Shown: in pieces, positions 1-8,028 of the stretch | Layout of the letters: every line of letters starts with the position of its first letter | Numbering within the stretch: position 1 is the stretch's first letter | NCBI GenBank assembly: GCA_011051925.1 | Contig: DRKE01000368.1 | Span: 1 to 8,112 of the forward strand | DNA: 8,112 nucleotides | Origin: Deltaproteobacteria bacterium | Lineage (GTDB): Bacteria; Myxococcota_A; UBA9160; UBA4427 | Direction of reading: 5' to 3' | Made by a program: the position numbers and the translations under genes | The notes under the pieces: model-generated | Seen by the model: only the letters and a program-made list of their open reading frames with translations | What the model was told of the DNA's origin: nothing | The model's database searches: none

Positions 1-812
1 GCGCGCGGACGCTCCGGAAACCGCTTCGCCGCCGCCTTCGCGTTCCAGAGCTCGACCCCGTCCACCCGATCGCACGGCGGGTCCGCGATCCCGATTCGAG
101 CGACCTCGATCCGACCGGCATGGGACCGCCCGGGCTCGAGGGCGAGACCGATTTTCGGGAGCGAGATCGTGACGGTCCGATCGGCCTCGACCGCCACCCC
201 GAGAACCTGGCCCGTATCCGCCGAGATGCCGGAGGGGATGTCGACCGAGAGCACCCGCAGCCCCTCTTCACGCGCCCGTCCCAGCCATCCGATCCATCGG
301 GCATGTCCGCCTTCGATCGGTCGCTGAAGTCCGGTTCCGAAGAGCGCGTCGATGGCGACACTCGTCTCCCCCAACAAGGCCATCCCATCGAACTCGGCAT
401 CGGAAGGATCGATGACTCGCCCCGGCGCGCCGATCGCAGCCAGGCGATGCCAGTTGGAAGCGGCATCGGGTGGCAGGCATTCGGGATCGCCGACCAGGAT
501 GGCCTGCGCATCGACCCCCTCGGCGATCAGGTGCCGGATCGCAACGAACCCGTCCCCGCCGTTGTTCCCCGCTCCGCAGATCGCGCGAACCGGCGCATCG
601 GGTCTGGCGCCCTGGCGACGCAGCGCCAGGACCGGGCCGACCAGGGATCGGCCGGCACTTTCCATCAGGATCCCACCCGCGACGCCCTGCTCCTCGATCG
701 TCCGGCGGTCGAGCGCCTGCATCTCACGGGCCGTCACCAGGGGCCAGACACCCTCCCGGATCGACGCGGCGACGTCATCGCGCTTCCGGGTGGTGGTTCC
801 TGTTCGGCCCAT
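1..812 (-). CDS. nnr: NAD(P)H-hydrate epimerase (YjeF_N domain), 3' end cut by window edge; probably bifunctional Nnr
   Basis: The visible 270 codons form an almost complete YjeF N-terminal domain. This cytosolic enzyme epimerises R- and S-NAD(P)HX, the hydrated damaged cofactors, so that the dehydratase can restore NAD(P)H. Visible signatures are the start-of-domain motif LVTAREMQALD (residues 25-35), the nucleotide-binding loop CGAGNNGGDGFV (79-90), AIDALFGTGL with Asp155 (153-162) and SVDIPSGI (189-196). After residue 250 the chain enters WNAKAAAKRFPERPR, which resembles the linker into the ADP-dependent dehydratase domain, so a two-domain Nnr is likely but its second half lies outside the window. 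The start at 812 is chosen for a purine-rich AAGGGGG seven bases upstream. In-frame alternatives are ATG at 878 (no Shine-Dalgarno) and GTG at 737 (closer to the usual family start). The gene follows the pdxJ-like gene after 150 bases. Codon use matches the neighbours. Confidence 0.93.
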   Translation of the reverse strand, partial: MGRTGTTTRKRDDVAASIREGVWPLVTAREMQALDRRTIEEQGVAGGILMESAGRSLVGPVLALRRQGARPDAPVRAICGAGNNGGDGFVAIRHLIAEGVDAQAILVGDPECLPPDAASNWHRLAAIGAPGRVIDPSDAEFDGMALLGETSVAIDALFGTGLQRPIEGGHARWIGWLGRAREEGLRVLSVDIPSGISADTGQVLGVAVEADRTVTISLPKIGLALEPGRSHAGRIEVARIGIADPPCDRVDGVELWNAKAAAKRFPERPR

Positions 813-819
813 GGCGAAA

Positions 820-826
820 CCCCCTT
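820..826 (-). promoter_or_regulatory. Ribosome binding site deciding the nnr start
   Basis: AAGGGGG on the minus strand, seven bases before the ATG at 812. The competing in-frame ATG at 878 has no comparable purine stretch, so this site favours 812 as the true start. Confidence 0.55.
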
Positions 827-942
827 CGAATCCCCGCGATCCCGACCCTCCGATCGCGAACCAGGCACGTCGCGTCATCGCAGGACGGGTCCCCGACCCG
901 GGCACACAACATAGCCGAGGCGGCCGGTTTTCAGCGAAACCC

Positions 943-964
943 GATCCCGTCGAGAACCGGGATC
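943..964 (-). other. Hairpin-forming inverted repeat overlapping the pdxJ-like stop codon
   Basis: Arms GATCCCG (943-949) and CGGGATC (958-964) pair perfectly over seven bases around an eight-base loop. The repeat covers the first two bases of the stop codon and lies at the start of the 150-base gap before nnr. On the minus strand it is followed by GGGTTTCG, not a real T-tract, so it is at best a weak or Rho-assisted transcription attenuator. GATC-containing words are common throughout this window, which raises the odds of a chance dyad. Confidence 0.3.
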
Positions 965-1670
965 AACACAGCCGGTCCCGGAAATCACGCACCGCGCGAT
1001 CGATTCCGACCAGCAGCGAGCGACGCGTGAGCCCGCGACCGGACACGACCCGGTCGACCGAGGGCGCAGCCGCCAGGATCTCACCGACATTGCGATCGTC
1101 GAGCCCCCCGGCAACGGCCACGCCCATGCGCAGCTTGCTGGCCAGTCGCACGCCATCACCCAGGGCCACGAGGGCGCCACGACGTTCGGCTTCGGGAAGA
1201 TCGACGAGGTGACCCGTGAAGAGCTCGACGTCGACGACGCCCTGTCCGTGAACGGCACGGATCGCCTCGATCTCGGGGGCGATCCGCACACTCGTCGGGA
1301 TGCCCGCGTCCTCGAGGGTTCGCAGGACCGTGCCGAGAACGTTGCCCGCCACGCGTGCGTCCACCGCCGGAGCGGGTCCGGCGGCCTCGTGTCGGTCGCC
1401 CACGAGAACGACCCGGTCGGGTCGCGCTCCCAGCGGAATCTTCAGCAGGTTCTGGGAGATCGGCATGCACAGCTCGAAGGCCCTGGCCGACCGTCGCATT
1501 TCTTCGACGTCGGCCTCGCGAACCGGCGCCAGGTCCTCGTTGATCGACAATCTCAGGCTGTCGACTCCGGCCAGCTCGGCCAGCACCGCGGCAGCACCGA
1601 GACCACTCTGGTCATCCCCCGCGAAGTCCCGAAGCGCGGTCCAGCTGTCGAGCGAGAAGACCAGGCGCAT
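963..1670 (-). CDS. pdxJ: PdxJ-family (pyridoxine 5'-phosphate synthase-like) TIM-barrel protein lacking catalytic residues
   Basis: 235 residues, normal PdxJ length. Standard PdxJ condenses 1-deoxyxylulose 5-phosphate with 3-amino-2-oxopropyl phosphate to make pyridoxine phosphate for vitamin B6. Homology is shown by FSLDSWTALRD (5-15, aligning with the usual VNIDHIATLRN), AGVDSLRLSINED (34-46), FELCMPIS (65-72), VELFTGHLVD (148-157), GVAVAGGL (183-190) and VSGRGLTRRSL (209-219), and by its place after glmM. Aligned by eye to E. coli PdxJ, the catalytic residues are replaced: His45 by Ser42, Glu72 by Cys68, His193 by Gly188. The ligands Asn9, His12, Arg20, Arg47, His52 and the Thr102 region are also changed. 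Asp8 and glycines Gly189 and Gly211 of the phosphate site remain. The frame is intact, the start has a GGAGGGG site eight bases upstream, and the gene begins three bases after the glmM stop. It probably does not make pyridoxine phosphate; its real role is unknown. Family assignment is fairly sure, activity is doubtful. Confidence 0.85.
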   Translation of the reverse strand: MRLVFSLDSWTALRDFAGDDQSGLGAAAVLAELAGVDSLRLSINEDLAPVREADVEEMRRSARAFELCMPISQNLLKIPLGARPDRVVLVGDRHEAAGPAPAVDARVAGNVLGTVLRTLEDAGIPTSVRIAPEIEAIRAVHGQGVVDVELFTGHLVDLPEAERRGALVALGDGVRLASKLRMGVAVAGGLDDRNVGEILAAAPSVDRVVSGRGLTRRSLLVGIDRAVRDFRDRLC

Positions 1671-1673
1671 CGA

Positions 1674-3050
1674 TCAAGCCCCTCCGGCGAGCGAATCCGC
1701 GAGCTGGTCCGCGATCCGCTGGGCCAGCTCCTGGACCCGCGCTTCATCCCGCCCCTCGACCATCACCCTCGCCTTGAGTTCCGTTCCGGAATAGCGGACC
1801 AGGACCCGACCCGCGTCTCCCAGTTCCCGTTCGACTTCGGCCACCACGGCCTGGAATTCCGGAAGCGCCTCGAGGGGCCGTTTCCTTTCGACGCCCACGT
1901 TGAGGGTGACCTGCGGAAAGCGTTCGAACCCCTCGTTCAGATCCGACAATTTCTTCCCGCTGCGGGCCATCAGTGCGAGGACCTGGAGGGCGGACATGAT
2001 GCCGTCTCCGGTCGTCGAATCGTCGAGAAACAGAACGTGACCGGATTGCTCGCCTCCGAGATTGAAGCCGCCCCGGCGCATCTCCTCGACGACATAGCGA
2101 TCGCCAACGGCCGTGCGTCTCAGTTCGATGCCCAGGGAAGCCAGCGCCCTTTCCAAACCGAGGTTGCTCATCACCGTCGCGACGACGGCGGAATTCGCCA
2201 GCACGCCACGCGCGTGCATGTCCCGCGCACAGAGCCACATCAGCAGGTCCCCGTCGAAGATCTCTCCTCGCTCGTCGATCACGACGACACGATCCGCATC
2301 CCCGTCGAGGGCGATCCCGACATCGGCCCCCGACTCCCGAACCCGGTCCGCAGCGCGCTCGGGAAAGAGCGAGCCACACCCGTCGTTGATGTTGCGGCCG
2401 TCGGGTTCGCAACCGACCTCGAAGACTTCGGCCCCGAGTTCACGGAAGACCATCGGCCCGACGCGATAGCCCGCCCCGTTCGCGCAGTCGATCACGATGC
2501 GCATCCCTCGCAGGGTCAGCTCCGGAGGAAAGGTATTCTTCAGATAGACGATGTAGCGCCCCCGGGCATCTTCGATGCGATGGGCCTGCCCGATCTCGTC
2601 GGGGGGCACCCTCACCTTCGCGATCTCGCCGGAAGAGATCAACTCCTCGATCCGCGCTTCATCCGCATCCGGCAGCTTGAAGCCGTCCGCCGCAAAGAAC
2701 TTGATGCCGTTGTCCTGATAGGCGTTATGGCTGGCCGTGATCATGACCCCGGCGTTGCAGCGCATGTCCCGGGTGAGGAAGGCGAGTGCGGGAGTCGGGA
2801 CGGGGCCGACCTGGATCACGTTGACGCCCATCGAACAGATCCCCGCCGCGAGGGCATCCTCGAACATGTAGCCGGAAAGCCGGGTGTCCTTGCCGATCAG
2901 GATCTGCTTGCGCCCGTGGGCGTGTTCCCGGAAGACGTGCGCGATCGCGCGTCCCAGGGCGAGGGCGATCTCCGGCGTCATCGGATGGACGTTCGCCACG
3001 CCGCGAATGCCGTCGGTTCCGAACAGCTTCCGGACGGAGACGCCGCTCAT
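1674..3050 (-). CDS. glmM: Phosphoglucosamine mutase
   Basis: 458 residues, full length for the family. GlmM converts glucosamine-6-phosphate to glucosamine-1-phosphate in the cytosol, feeding UDP-GlcNAc for peptidoglycan and lipopolysaccharide. The N-terminus KLFGTDGIRG (8-17) is diagnostic. The active-site phosphoserine is Ser107 in TASHNAYQDNG; the metal loop is DGDADR (249-254); the sugar-binding loop is GGEQSG (332-337); the C-terminal phosphate loop is RYSGTE (419-424). This last loop reads RYSGTELKARVMVEG, with Tyr and Leu where many GlmM proteins have Pro, Ala or Ser and Pro; I take it as lineage variation. The ATG at 3050 overlaps the cdaR stop as ATGA, and a GGAGAAGG site lies just upstream within cdaR. 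The cdaA-cdaR-glmM order is the c-di-AMP module known from Firmicutes, where GlmM binds and inhibits CdaA. Whether it does so here is inference. Confidence 0.97.
   Translation of the reverse strand: MSGVSVRKLFGTDGIRGVANVHPMTPEIALALGRAIAHVFREHAHGRKQILIGKDTRLSGYMFEDALAAGICSMGVNVIQVGPVPTPALAFLTRDMRCNAGVMITASHNAYQDNGIKFFAADGFKLPDADEARIEELISSGEIAKVRVPPDEIGQAHRIEDARGRYIVYLKNTFPPELTLRGMRIVIDCANGAGYRVGPMVFRELGAEVFEVGCEPDGRNINDGCGSLFPERAADRVRESGADVGIALDGDADRVVVIDERGEIFDGDLLMWLCARDMHARGVLANSAVVATVMSNLGLERALASLGIELRRTAVGDRYVVEEMRRGGFNLGGEQSGHVLFLDDSTTGDGIMSALQVLALMARSGKKLSDLNEGFERFPQVTLNVGVERKRPLEALPEFQAVVAEVERELGDAGRVLVRYSGTELKARVMVEGRDEARVQELAQRIADQLADSLAGGA
1679..1685 (-). promoter_or_regulatory. Ribosome binding site of the pdxJ-like gene, inside the glmM 3' end
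   Basis: GGAGGGG on the minus strand, eight bases before the ATG at 1670. It lies within the last codons of glmM, so translation of the two genes is probably coupled. It confirms the ATG at 1670 and argues that the pdxJ-like frame is still translated. Confidence 0.6.
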
Positions 3051-3772
3051 GTCGCCTTCTCCGATCCGTTCCCTGCCGCCCCTTCCGAAGGGGAGGCGGG
3101 CAGCTCGTTCGGCGGCTCGGGAACGGGATCCGGCTCGATTCTCACTTCGACCGTGATCGGACTGTTGTCCTCGACCCAGACCGTGCCCCCTCCGAGCACG
3201 AGACGGACCTCCCGCTTCTCGCTGGCCGCGAGACCCGAGATGTCGATCGCCTCGGTCACGACTTCGTTCAATCGCATCACCTGACTCCGGGCCCCTTCCA
3301 GCCAGACCTTCGAAGGCTCGATCACGACGCCGGCCACGTGGTGGCCGGGCGCGGGAACCCCTTCTATCTCGGCCCGAACCCCGACGGCCTTTCGGCCTCT
3401 TTTCTCGAAACGCACCTGGAGCCGGGATGGTGAATAGCCGATGAAGGACGTTCCGGTCGGATGATCGATCGATTCGACGTCGACCTCGTAGACCGCCACG
3501 CCGGGCTTTCCACCTTCGGCGTTCACCCGGTATTTCAGTTTCTCGCGATCGAGATTGCGAAGCGAAGCGCGGCTACCCCGGAGACGGACGTTGATCGCAT
3601 CCGAACTCTGGTCCGTCACGACCAGCCCCTCGTCGACACCGACGAGTTCGACGGGCACGTCGAAGGATTCCTGGACGCTCGACGTACCCTGGGCGACGGC
3701 CCAGATGAAGACGCTGATCGCCAGGGCCAGGATCAGGACACCGGGACGCAGATTGTCGAAACGCGACGCCAT
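3047..3772 (-). CDS. cdaR: CdaR, YbbR-domain membrane partner of the diadenylate cyclase
   Basis: 241 residues. Residues 1-10 are a short cytoplasmic tip, 11-27 are one hydrophobic membrane segment (GVLILALAISVFIWAVA), and the rest should lie outside the cytoplasmic membrane. Two YbbR-type beta repeats can be read, about 36-124 (from SFDVPVELVGVDEGLVV through the conserved YSPSRLQVRFEK end) and about 127-213 (from RKAVGVRAEIEG to SPITVEVRIEP). Firmicute CdaR often has three or four repeats, so this is a short version. Residues about 214-241 are a Pro/Ser/Glu/Gly-rich tail, probably disordered. In Firmicutes CdaR binds CdaA and modulates c-di-AMP synthesis; its ligand is not established. The gene begins 33 bases after cdaA behind a purine-rich GGAGGGAGAGAG stretch and overlaps glmM by ATGA. 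Identification rests on the domain pattern and strict synteny. Confidence 0.93.
   Translation of the reverse strand: MASRFDNLRPGVLILALAISVFIWAVAQGTSSVQESFDVPVELVGVDEGLVVTDQSSDAINVRLRGSRASLRNLDREKLKYRVNAEGGKPGVAVYEVDVESIDHPTGTSFIGYSPSRLQVRFEKRGRKAVGVRAEIEGVPAPGHHVAGVVIEPSKVWLEGARSQVMRLNEVVTEAIDISGLAASEKREVRLVLGGGTVWVEDNSPITVEVRIEPDPVPEPPNELPASPSEGAAGNGSEKAT
3055..3062 (-). promoter_or_regulatory. Ribosome binding site of glmM, inside the cdaR 3' end
   Basis: GGAGAAGG on the minus strand; its GGAG core is eight bases before the ATG at 3050. With the four-base ATGA stop/start overlap it marks translational coupling of cdaR and glmM. Confidence 0.55.
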
Positions 3773-3805
3773 CGGCCGCTCTCTCCCTCCGTCGCAGGGT
3801 GCGAC

Positions 3806-4681
3806 TCAGCTGGCCGTGGCCCGCTCGACCTCCGGGTGATCCGCGATCTCGAGGCCTCCGGCCACCTCCGAAGCTTCGGGCAGCTCCTTGCGTTCCCCAC
3901 CGAGGATGTCCCGCAACACGACGCGCAGTCGGGGGGCATCGAGTCCCTGGAGCATCTCGCCGCCGAGCACGATCGAGATCTTCGCCGTCTCCTCGGAGAC
4001 GACGACGACGAGGGCATCCGTCTCCTCCGTGATCCCGACGGCCGCGCGGTGGCGCGTTCCCAATCCTTCGGGCAGATCCGTCCGCAGGGTCAGAGGCAGG
4101 ATGCAGCCGGCCGAGGAGATGCGCCCGTCCTGGATCACCACCGCTCCGTCATGCATCGGAGAGGAGGGCTGGAAGATGCTCGTCAGCAACTCCTTCGAGA
4201 GCCGCGCATCAACGGGAATGCCCGCCTCGATCAGGTCGCCGAGATTGCTCTCCCGTTCGAGCACGATCAGGGCGCCGTGCCGCCGCTGGGAAAGAATGCC
4301 CGCAGCCCGCACGATCTCCTCGACGACCTGGAGTTCCTGCTCGGCCGAGAAGGACGGGAAGAAGCCCCGACCGACCCGCGCCAACGCGCGGCGGATGTCG
4401 TTCTGGAAGAGGATGACGATGATCAGCACGGCCGATCCCAGGAAGCGTTCGAGAATCATCCCCAGTGCGGCCAGCTGGAAGAGTTCCGAAGCCAGGAAGA
4501 GCGCGATCAGGACGATCAATCCGACCAGGATCTGGATCGCCCGCGTGCCGCGAATCAGCAGGAGCAGCCAGTAGATTCCGGCCGTGACCAGAAGGATGTC
4601 GACCGTGTCGCGAACGGGATCGAAGTGGGAGTTGAAGAACTCCACCAGATCGCTCCCGAAATTCCACAACACCGTGATCAC
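3806..4681 (-). CDS. cdaA: Membrane diadenylate cyclase CdaA (DisA_N/DAC domain)
   Basis: 291 residues. CdaA condenses two ATP into cyclic di-AMP, a second messenger that controls potassium and osmolyte transport and cell-wall homeostasis. Three hydrophobic segments near residues 27-43, 49-68 and 76-92 anchor it, followed by the linker QNDIRRALARVGRG (93-106) typical of the family. The cytoplasmic DAC domain covers about 115-265 and carries both catalytic signatures: DGA (178-180, in SPMHDGAVVI) and RHR (210-212, in LGTRHRAAVGITEETDA). All expected active-site residues are present, so activity is likely. The start is GTG at 4681 with GGGGGAAGG beginning a few bases upstream; a second in-frame GTG lies three codons in but is less well placed. 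It follows ftsH after 101 bases and precedes cdaR by 33. In several related genomes folP sits between ftsH and cdaA; here the gap is too small. The C-terminal 30 residues are acidic and variable. Confidence 0.97.
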   Translation of the reverse strand: MITVLWNFGSDLVEFFNSHFDPVRDTVDILLVTAGIYWLLLLIRGTRAIQILVGLIVLIALFLASELFQLAALGMILERFLGSAVLIIVILFQNDIRRALARVGRGFFPSFSAEQELQVVEEIVRAAGILSQRRHGALIVLERESNLGDLIEAGIPVDARLSKELLTSIFQPSSPMHDGAVVIQDGRISSAGCILPLTLRTDLPEGLGTRHRAAVGITEETDALVVVVSEETAKISIVLGGEMLQGLDAPRLRVVLRDILGGERKELPEASEVAGGLEIADHPEVERATAS

Positions 4682-4782
4682 GAACGCCTTCCCCCTCTCA
4701 ATCCTTCCTCACGCCCTCACGTCCGCTCGGGATCGTCCCGGCCGACGCCGGGGTGCCGATCCGGGCCCTGGAACCCGGCCAC
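4682..4782 (-). other. ftsH-cdaA intergenic spacer
   Basis: 101 bases without a gene; folP, which sits here in related genomes, is absent. Just after the ftsH stop there is a five-base-arm dyad, CCGGG and CCCGG around an eight-base loop. No T-tract follows, so I see no intrinsic terminator. No convincing promoter was found, so cdaA is probably read through from ftsH. Confidence 0.4.
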
Positions 4783-6735
<1,953 letters not shown>

Positions 6736-6741
6736 ACGTTG

Positions 6742-6745
6742 CTCC
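6742..6745 (-). promoter_or_regulatory. Ribosome binding site deciding the ftsH start
   Basis: GGAG on the minus strand (context ACGGAGCAACGT), six bases before the GTG at 6735. It selects the start giving the normal FtsH N-terminus over the in-frame GTG 21 codons upstream at 6798. Confidence 0.65.
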
Positions 6746-6842
6746 GTCTGCCGAATCCACGACCGGATTCGCGCTCTTGATGCATCGGCAAGCGCCACGC
6801 GCTCGGCACGCCGACGGGTTCGCCGGAAATTCCGTCCCAGTC

Positions 6843-6862
6843 CCGGATCGATCCGGATCCGG
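6843..6862. repeat. Two overlapping perfect palindromes
   Basis: CCGGATCGATCCGG (6843-6856, 14 bases) and CCGGATCCGG (6853-6862, 10 bases) share four bases. They lie about 110 bases upstream of the ftsH start, where an operator or a leader-RNA structure could sit. The general excess of GATC words in this sequence makes chance palindromes more likely, so a regulatory role is only a possibility. Confidence 0.35.
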
Positions 6863-6920
6863 CCTCGAAGCAGCCGGGCGCGACCCCGACCTCGACTGGA
6901 CCCCCCGTTAGACCCTCGGG

Positions 6921-6946
6921 CGACCGGCCGGGTTCGCGACCGGTCG
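6921..6946. repeat. Inverted repeat, 7-base arms, in the ftsH leader region
   Basis: CGACCGG (6921-6927) pairs perfectly with CCGGTCG (6940-6946) around a 12-base loop. A short direct repeat GAGTTG at 6946-6951 and 6958-6963 adjoins it. There is no following T-run in either direction, so it is not an intrinsic terminator. It could be an operator or a leader hairpin; nothing identifies a binding protein. Confidence 0.35.
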
Positions 6947-7023
6947 AGTTGCTGGGGGAGTTGTCGAAAATCCTTTCAAACTCGCAGGTGTACCGTAGCA
7001 TTTTCAGGTCGATCGGACCCGCT

Positions 7024-8028
7024 TCAGTCCTCGGGAGCGGACAACTCGAAGCCATCCCCCCTGCGTCGAAGCACAAACCCCCGGGGCAGCTCCAAGCGCT
7101 TGTCCCGCCCCGCGGCTCGGCCGCGGCGGAGGAAGGCGAGGATGCGTTCGAGATGGATCCTCGACACGTGCCGACCGAGCCCGACCTCGATGAGGACCCG
7201 GCGAACGACGCGACGCGCCAGGGCCTCGGGGATCTCATCCCAGCCCCCGATCGCAAAGCGCACACCGCTCGTTCCAAGTTCGACCCGCTCCCCGACCGCT
7301 TCGTCGACCAGACCCTCGATCCATTCGAGATCCTGTCTTCCCGCTTCGGCCAGATCCCCCAGCGTCCTGAGGAGCTGCGGGTTGAAAGTGGCCTCGAGCC
7401 CCGGAATCCAGTCCAGTCTCAGCCGATTCCGCGTGAACCGACGGTCCTGATTGGATTCATCCTCGCGCCATGCGATTCCTTCCTCTTCCGCCCAGGCGGA
7501 GATCCGCTCGGGAAGAACCCGGAGAAGCGGCTTCAGCCAGCGCCCATCGGCGCTGCGAGGTGCCATTCCGGCCAGGCCGTCGGGCCCGGTGCCGCGCAAC
7601 AGACGCATGAGCAGGGTCTCGGCCTGGTCCCCGGCATGATGCGCCGTGGCGATCCATCGACAGTCGTCGTTGCCCGCCATGTCGAGAAGCGCGGCCCGTC
7701 GGAGGGTTCTCGCCGCTTCCTCGAGGGTCGGCCGATCCCGACTCGACGGAACCGAGCGCCCGGTCTCGGGTGCAATCGAGCGGACCCGGAAGGCCGCTCC
7801 CATCCGCTCGGCCGCTTCCCGCACATGCGCCCGGTCGGCCGCCGAGGCCACACCCCGCAAGCCGTGATCGACGTGCCCGACGACGAGCGAAAGCCCGAGG
7901 TCCCGACGACACCGCGCGACCAGGTCGAGCAGCACCATCGAATCCCGGCCCCCGGAGACGGCGACCAGGATCCGCCCCTGCCGGATTCCCAGACGATCGA
8001 ACTCGTCGCGCAGGTGGGCCTCGAGCAT
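7024..8028 (-). CDS. tilS: tRNA(Ile)-lysidine synthetase
   Basis: 334 residues. TilS uses ATP and lysine to convert cytidine 34 of the CAU-anticodon tRNA-Ile into lysidine, so the tRNA reads AUA rather than AUG; the enzyme is cytosolic and normally essential. The N-type ATP pyrophosphatase domain shows the PP-loop SGGRDS (25-30), GHVDHGLRG (51-59), the signature TAHHAGDQAETLLMRLLRG (128-146), GLAGM (151-155), KPLL (166-169) and ESNQDRRFTRNRLR (191-204). The helical part to about 334 is short, closer to the small Aquifex-type enzyme than to the longer E. coli form, so the most C-terminal tRNA-binding domain is probably missing. ATG at 8028 is the only start codon in its frame up to the window edge and fits the family N-terminus. 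No Shine-Dalgarno is visible (upstream reads TATCCTGCCCCC), so translation may be weak, leaderless or coupled to a gene outside the window. Confidence 0.96.
   Translation of the reverse strand: MLEAHLRDEFDRLGIRQGRILVAVSGGRDSMVLLDLVARCRRDLGLSLVVGHVDHGLRGVASAADRAHVREAAERMGAAFRVRSIAPETGRSVPSSRDRPTLEEAARTLRRAALLDMAGNDDCRWIATAHHAGDQAETLLMRLLRGTGPDGLAGMAPRSADGRWLKPLLRVLPERISAWAEEEGIAWREDESNQDRRFTRNRLRLDWIPGLEATFNPQLLRTLGDLAEAGRQDLEWIEGLVDEAVGERVELGTSGVRFAIGGWDEIPEALARRVVRRVLIEVGLGRHVSRIHLERILAFLRRGRAAGRDKRLELPRGFVLRRRGDGFELSAPED

Larger units (their letters stand above)
6736..7023 (-). other. tilS-ftsH intergenic region, likely ftsH promoter/leader
   Basis: 288 bases, the longest non-coding stretch here. 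Its tilS-proximal end (about 6960-7010) is the most AT-rich stretch of the gap, with runs such as GAAAATG and TTGAAAGGATTTTCG on the minus strand. That would suit a promoter, but no -35/-10 pair with normal spacing could be read. The remainder is GC-rich and holds the two dyad clusters listed separately. No tRNA, small gene or terminator T-tract was seen. Confidence 0.4.

Noticed and set aside
943..964. Intrinsic terminator after the pdxJ-like gene
   Set aside because: The stem is only seven pairs and no T-tract follows on the minus strand; listed as a hairpin only.
1209..3284. 691-codon open frame on the plus strand, antisense to glmM and parts of its neighbours
   Set aside because: Same-register shadow of glmM in GC-rich DNA; low-complexity composition and it crosses several real gene boundaries.
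6736..6798. 21-residue N-terminal extension of FtsH from a GTG at 6798
   Set aside because: The extension is Arg-rich and unlike FtsH N-termini, and the GTG at 6735 has GGAG at ideal spacing and gives the classic start.
6770..6800. Sigma-54-like TGGC...TTGC near the ftsH start
   Set aside because: The GG to GC spacing is off by one and the element lies too close to the start codon.
6901..6965. tRNA-like sequence (GGTTCG loop between complementary arms)
   Set aside because: Only one arm pairs; no acceptor, D or anticodon arm can be formed.
6960..7010. Possible sigma-70 promoter for ftsH (TTGAAA, TACGGT and TACACC-like words)
   Set aside because: No pair of hexamers with 16-18 base spacing could be assembled; kept only as a general AT-rich promoter-like stretch.
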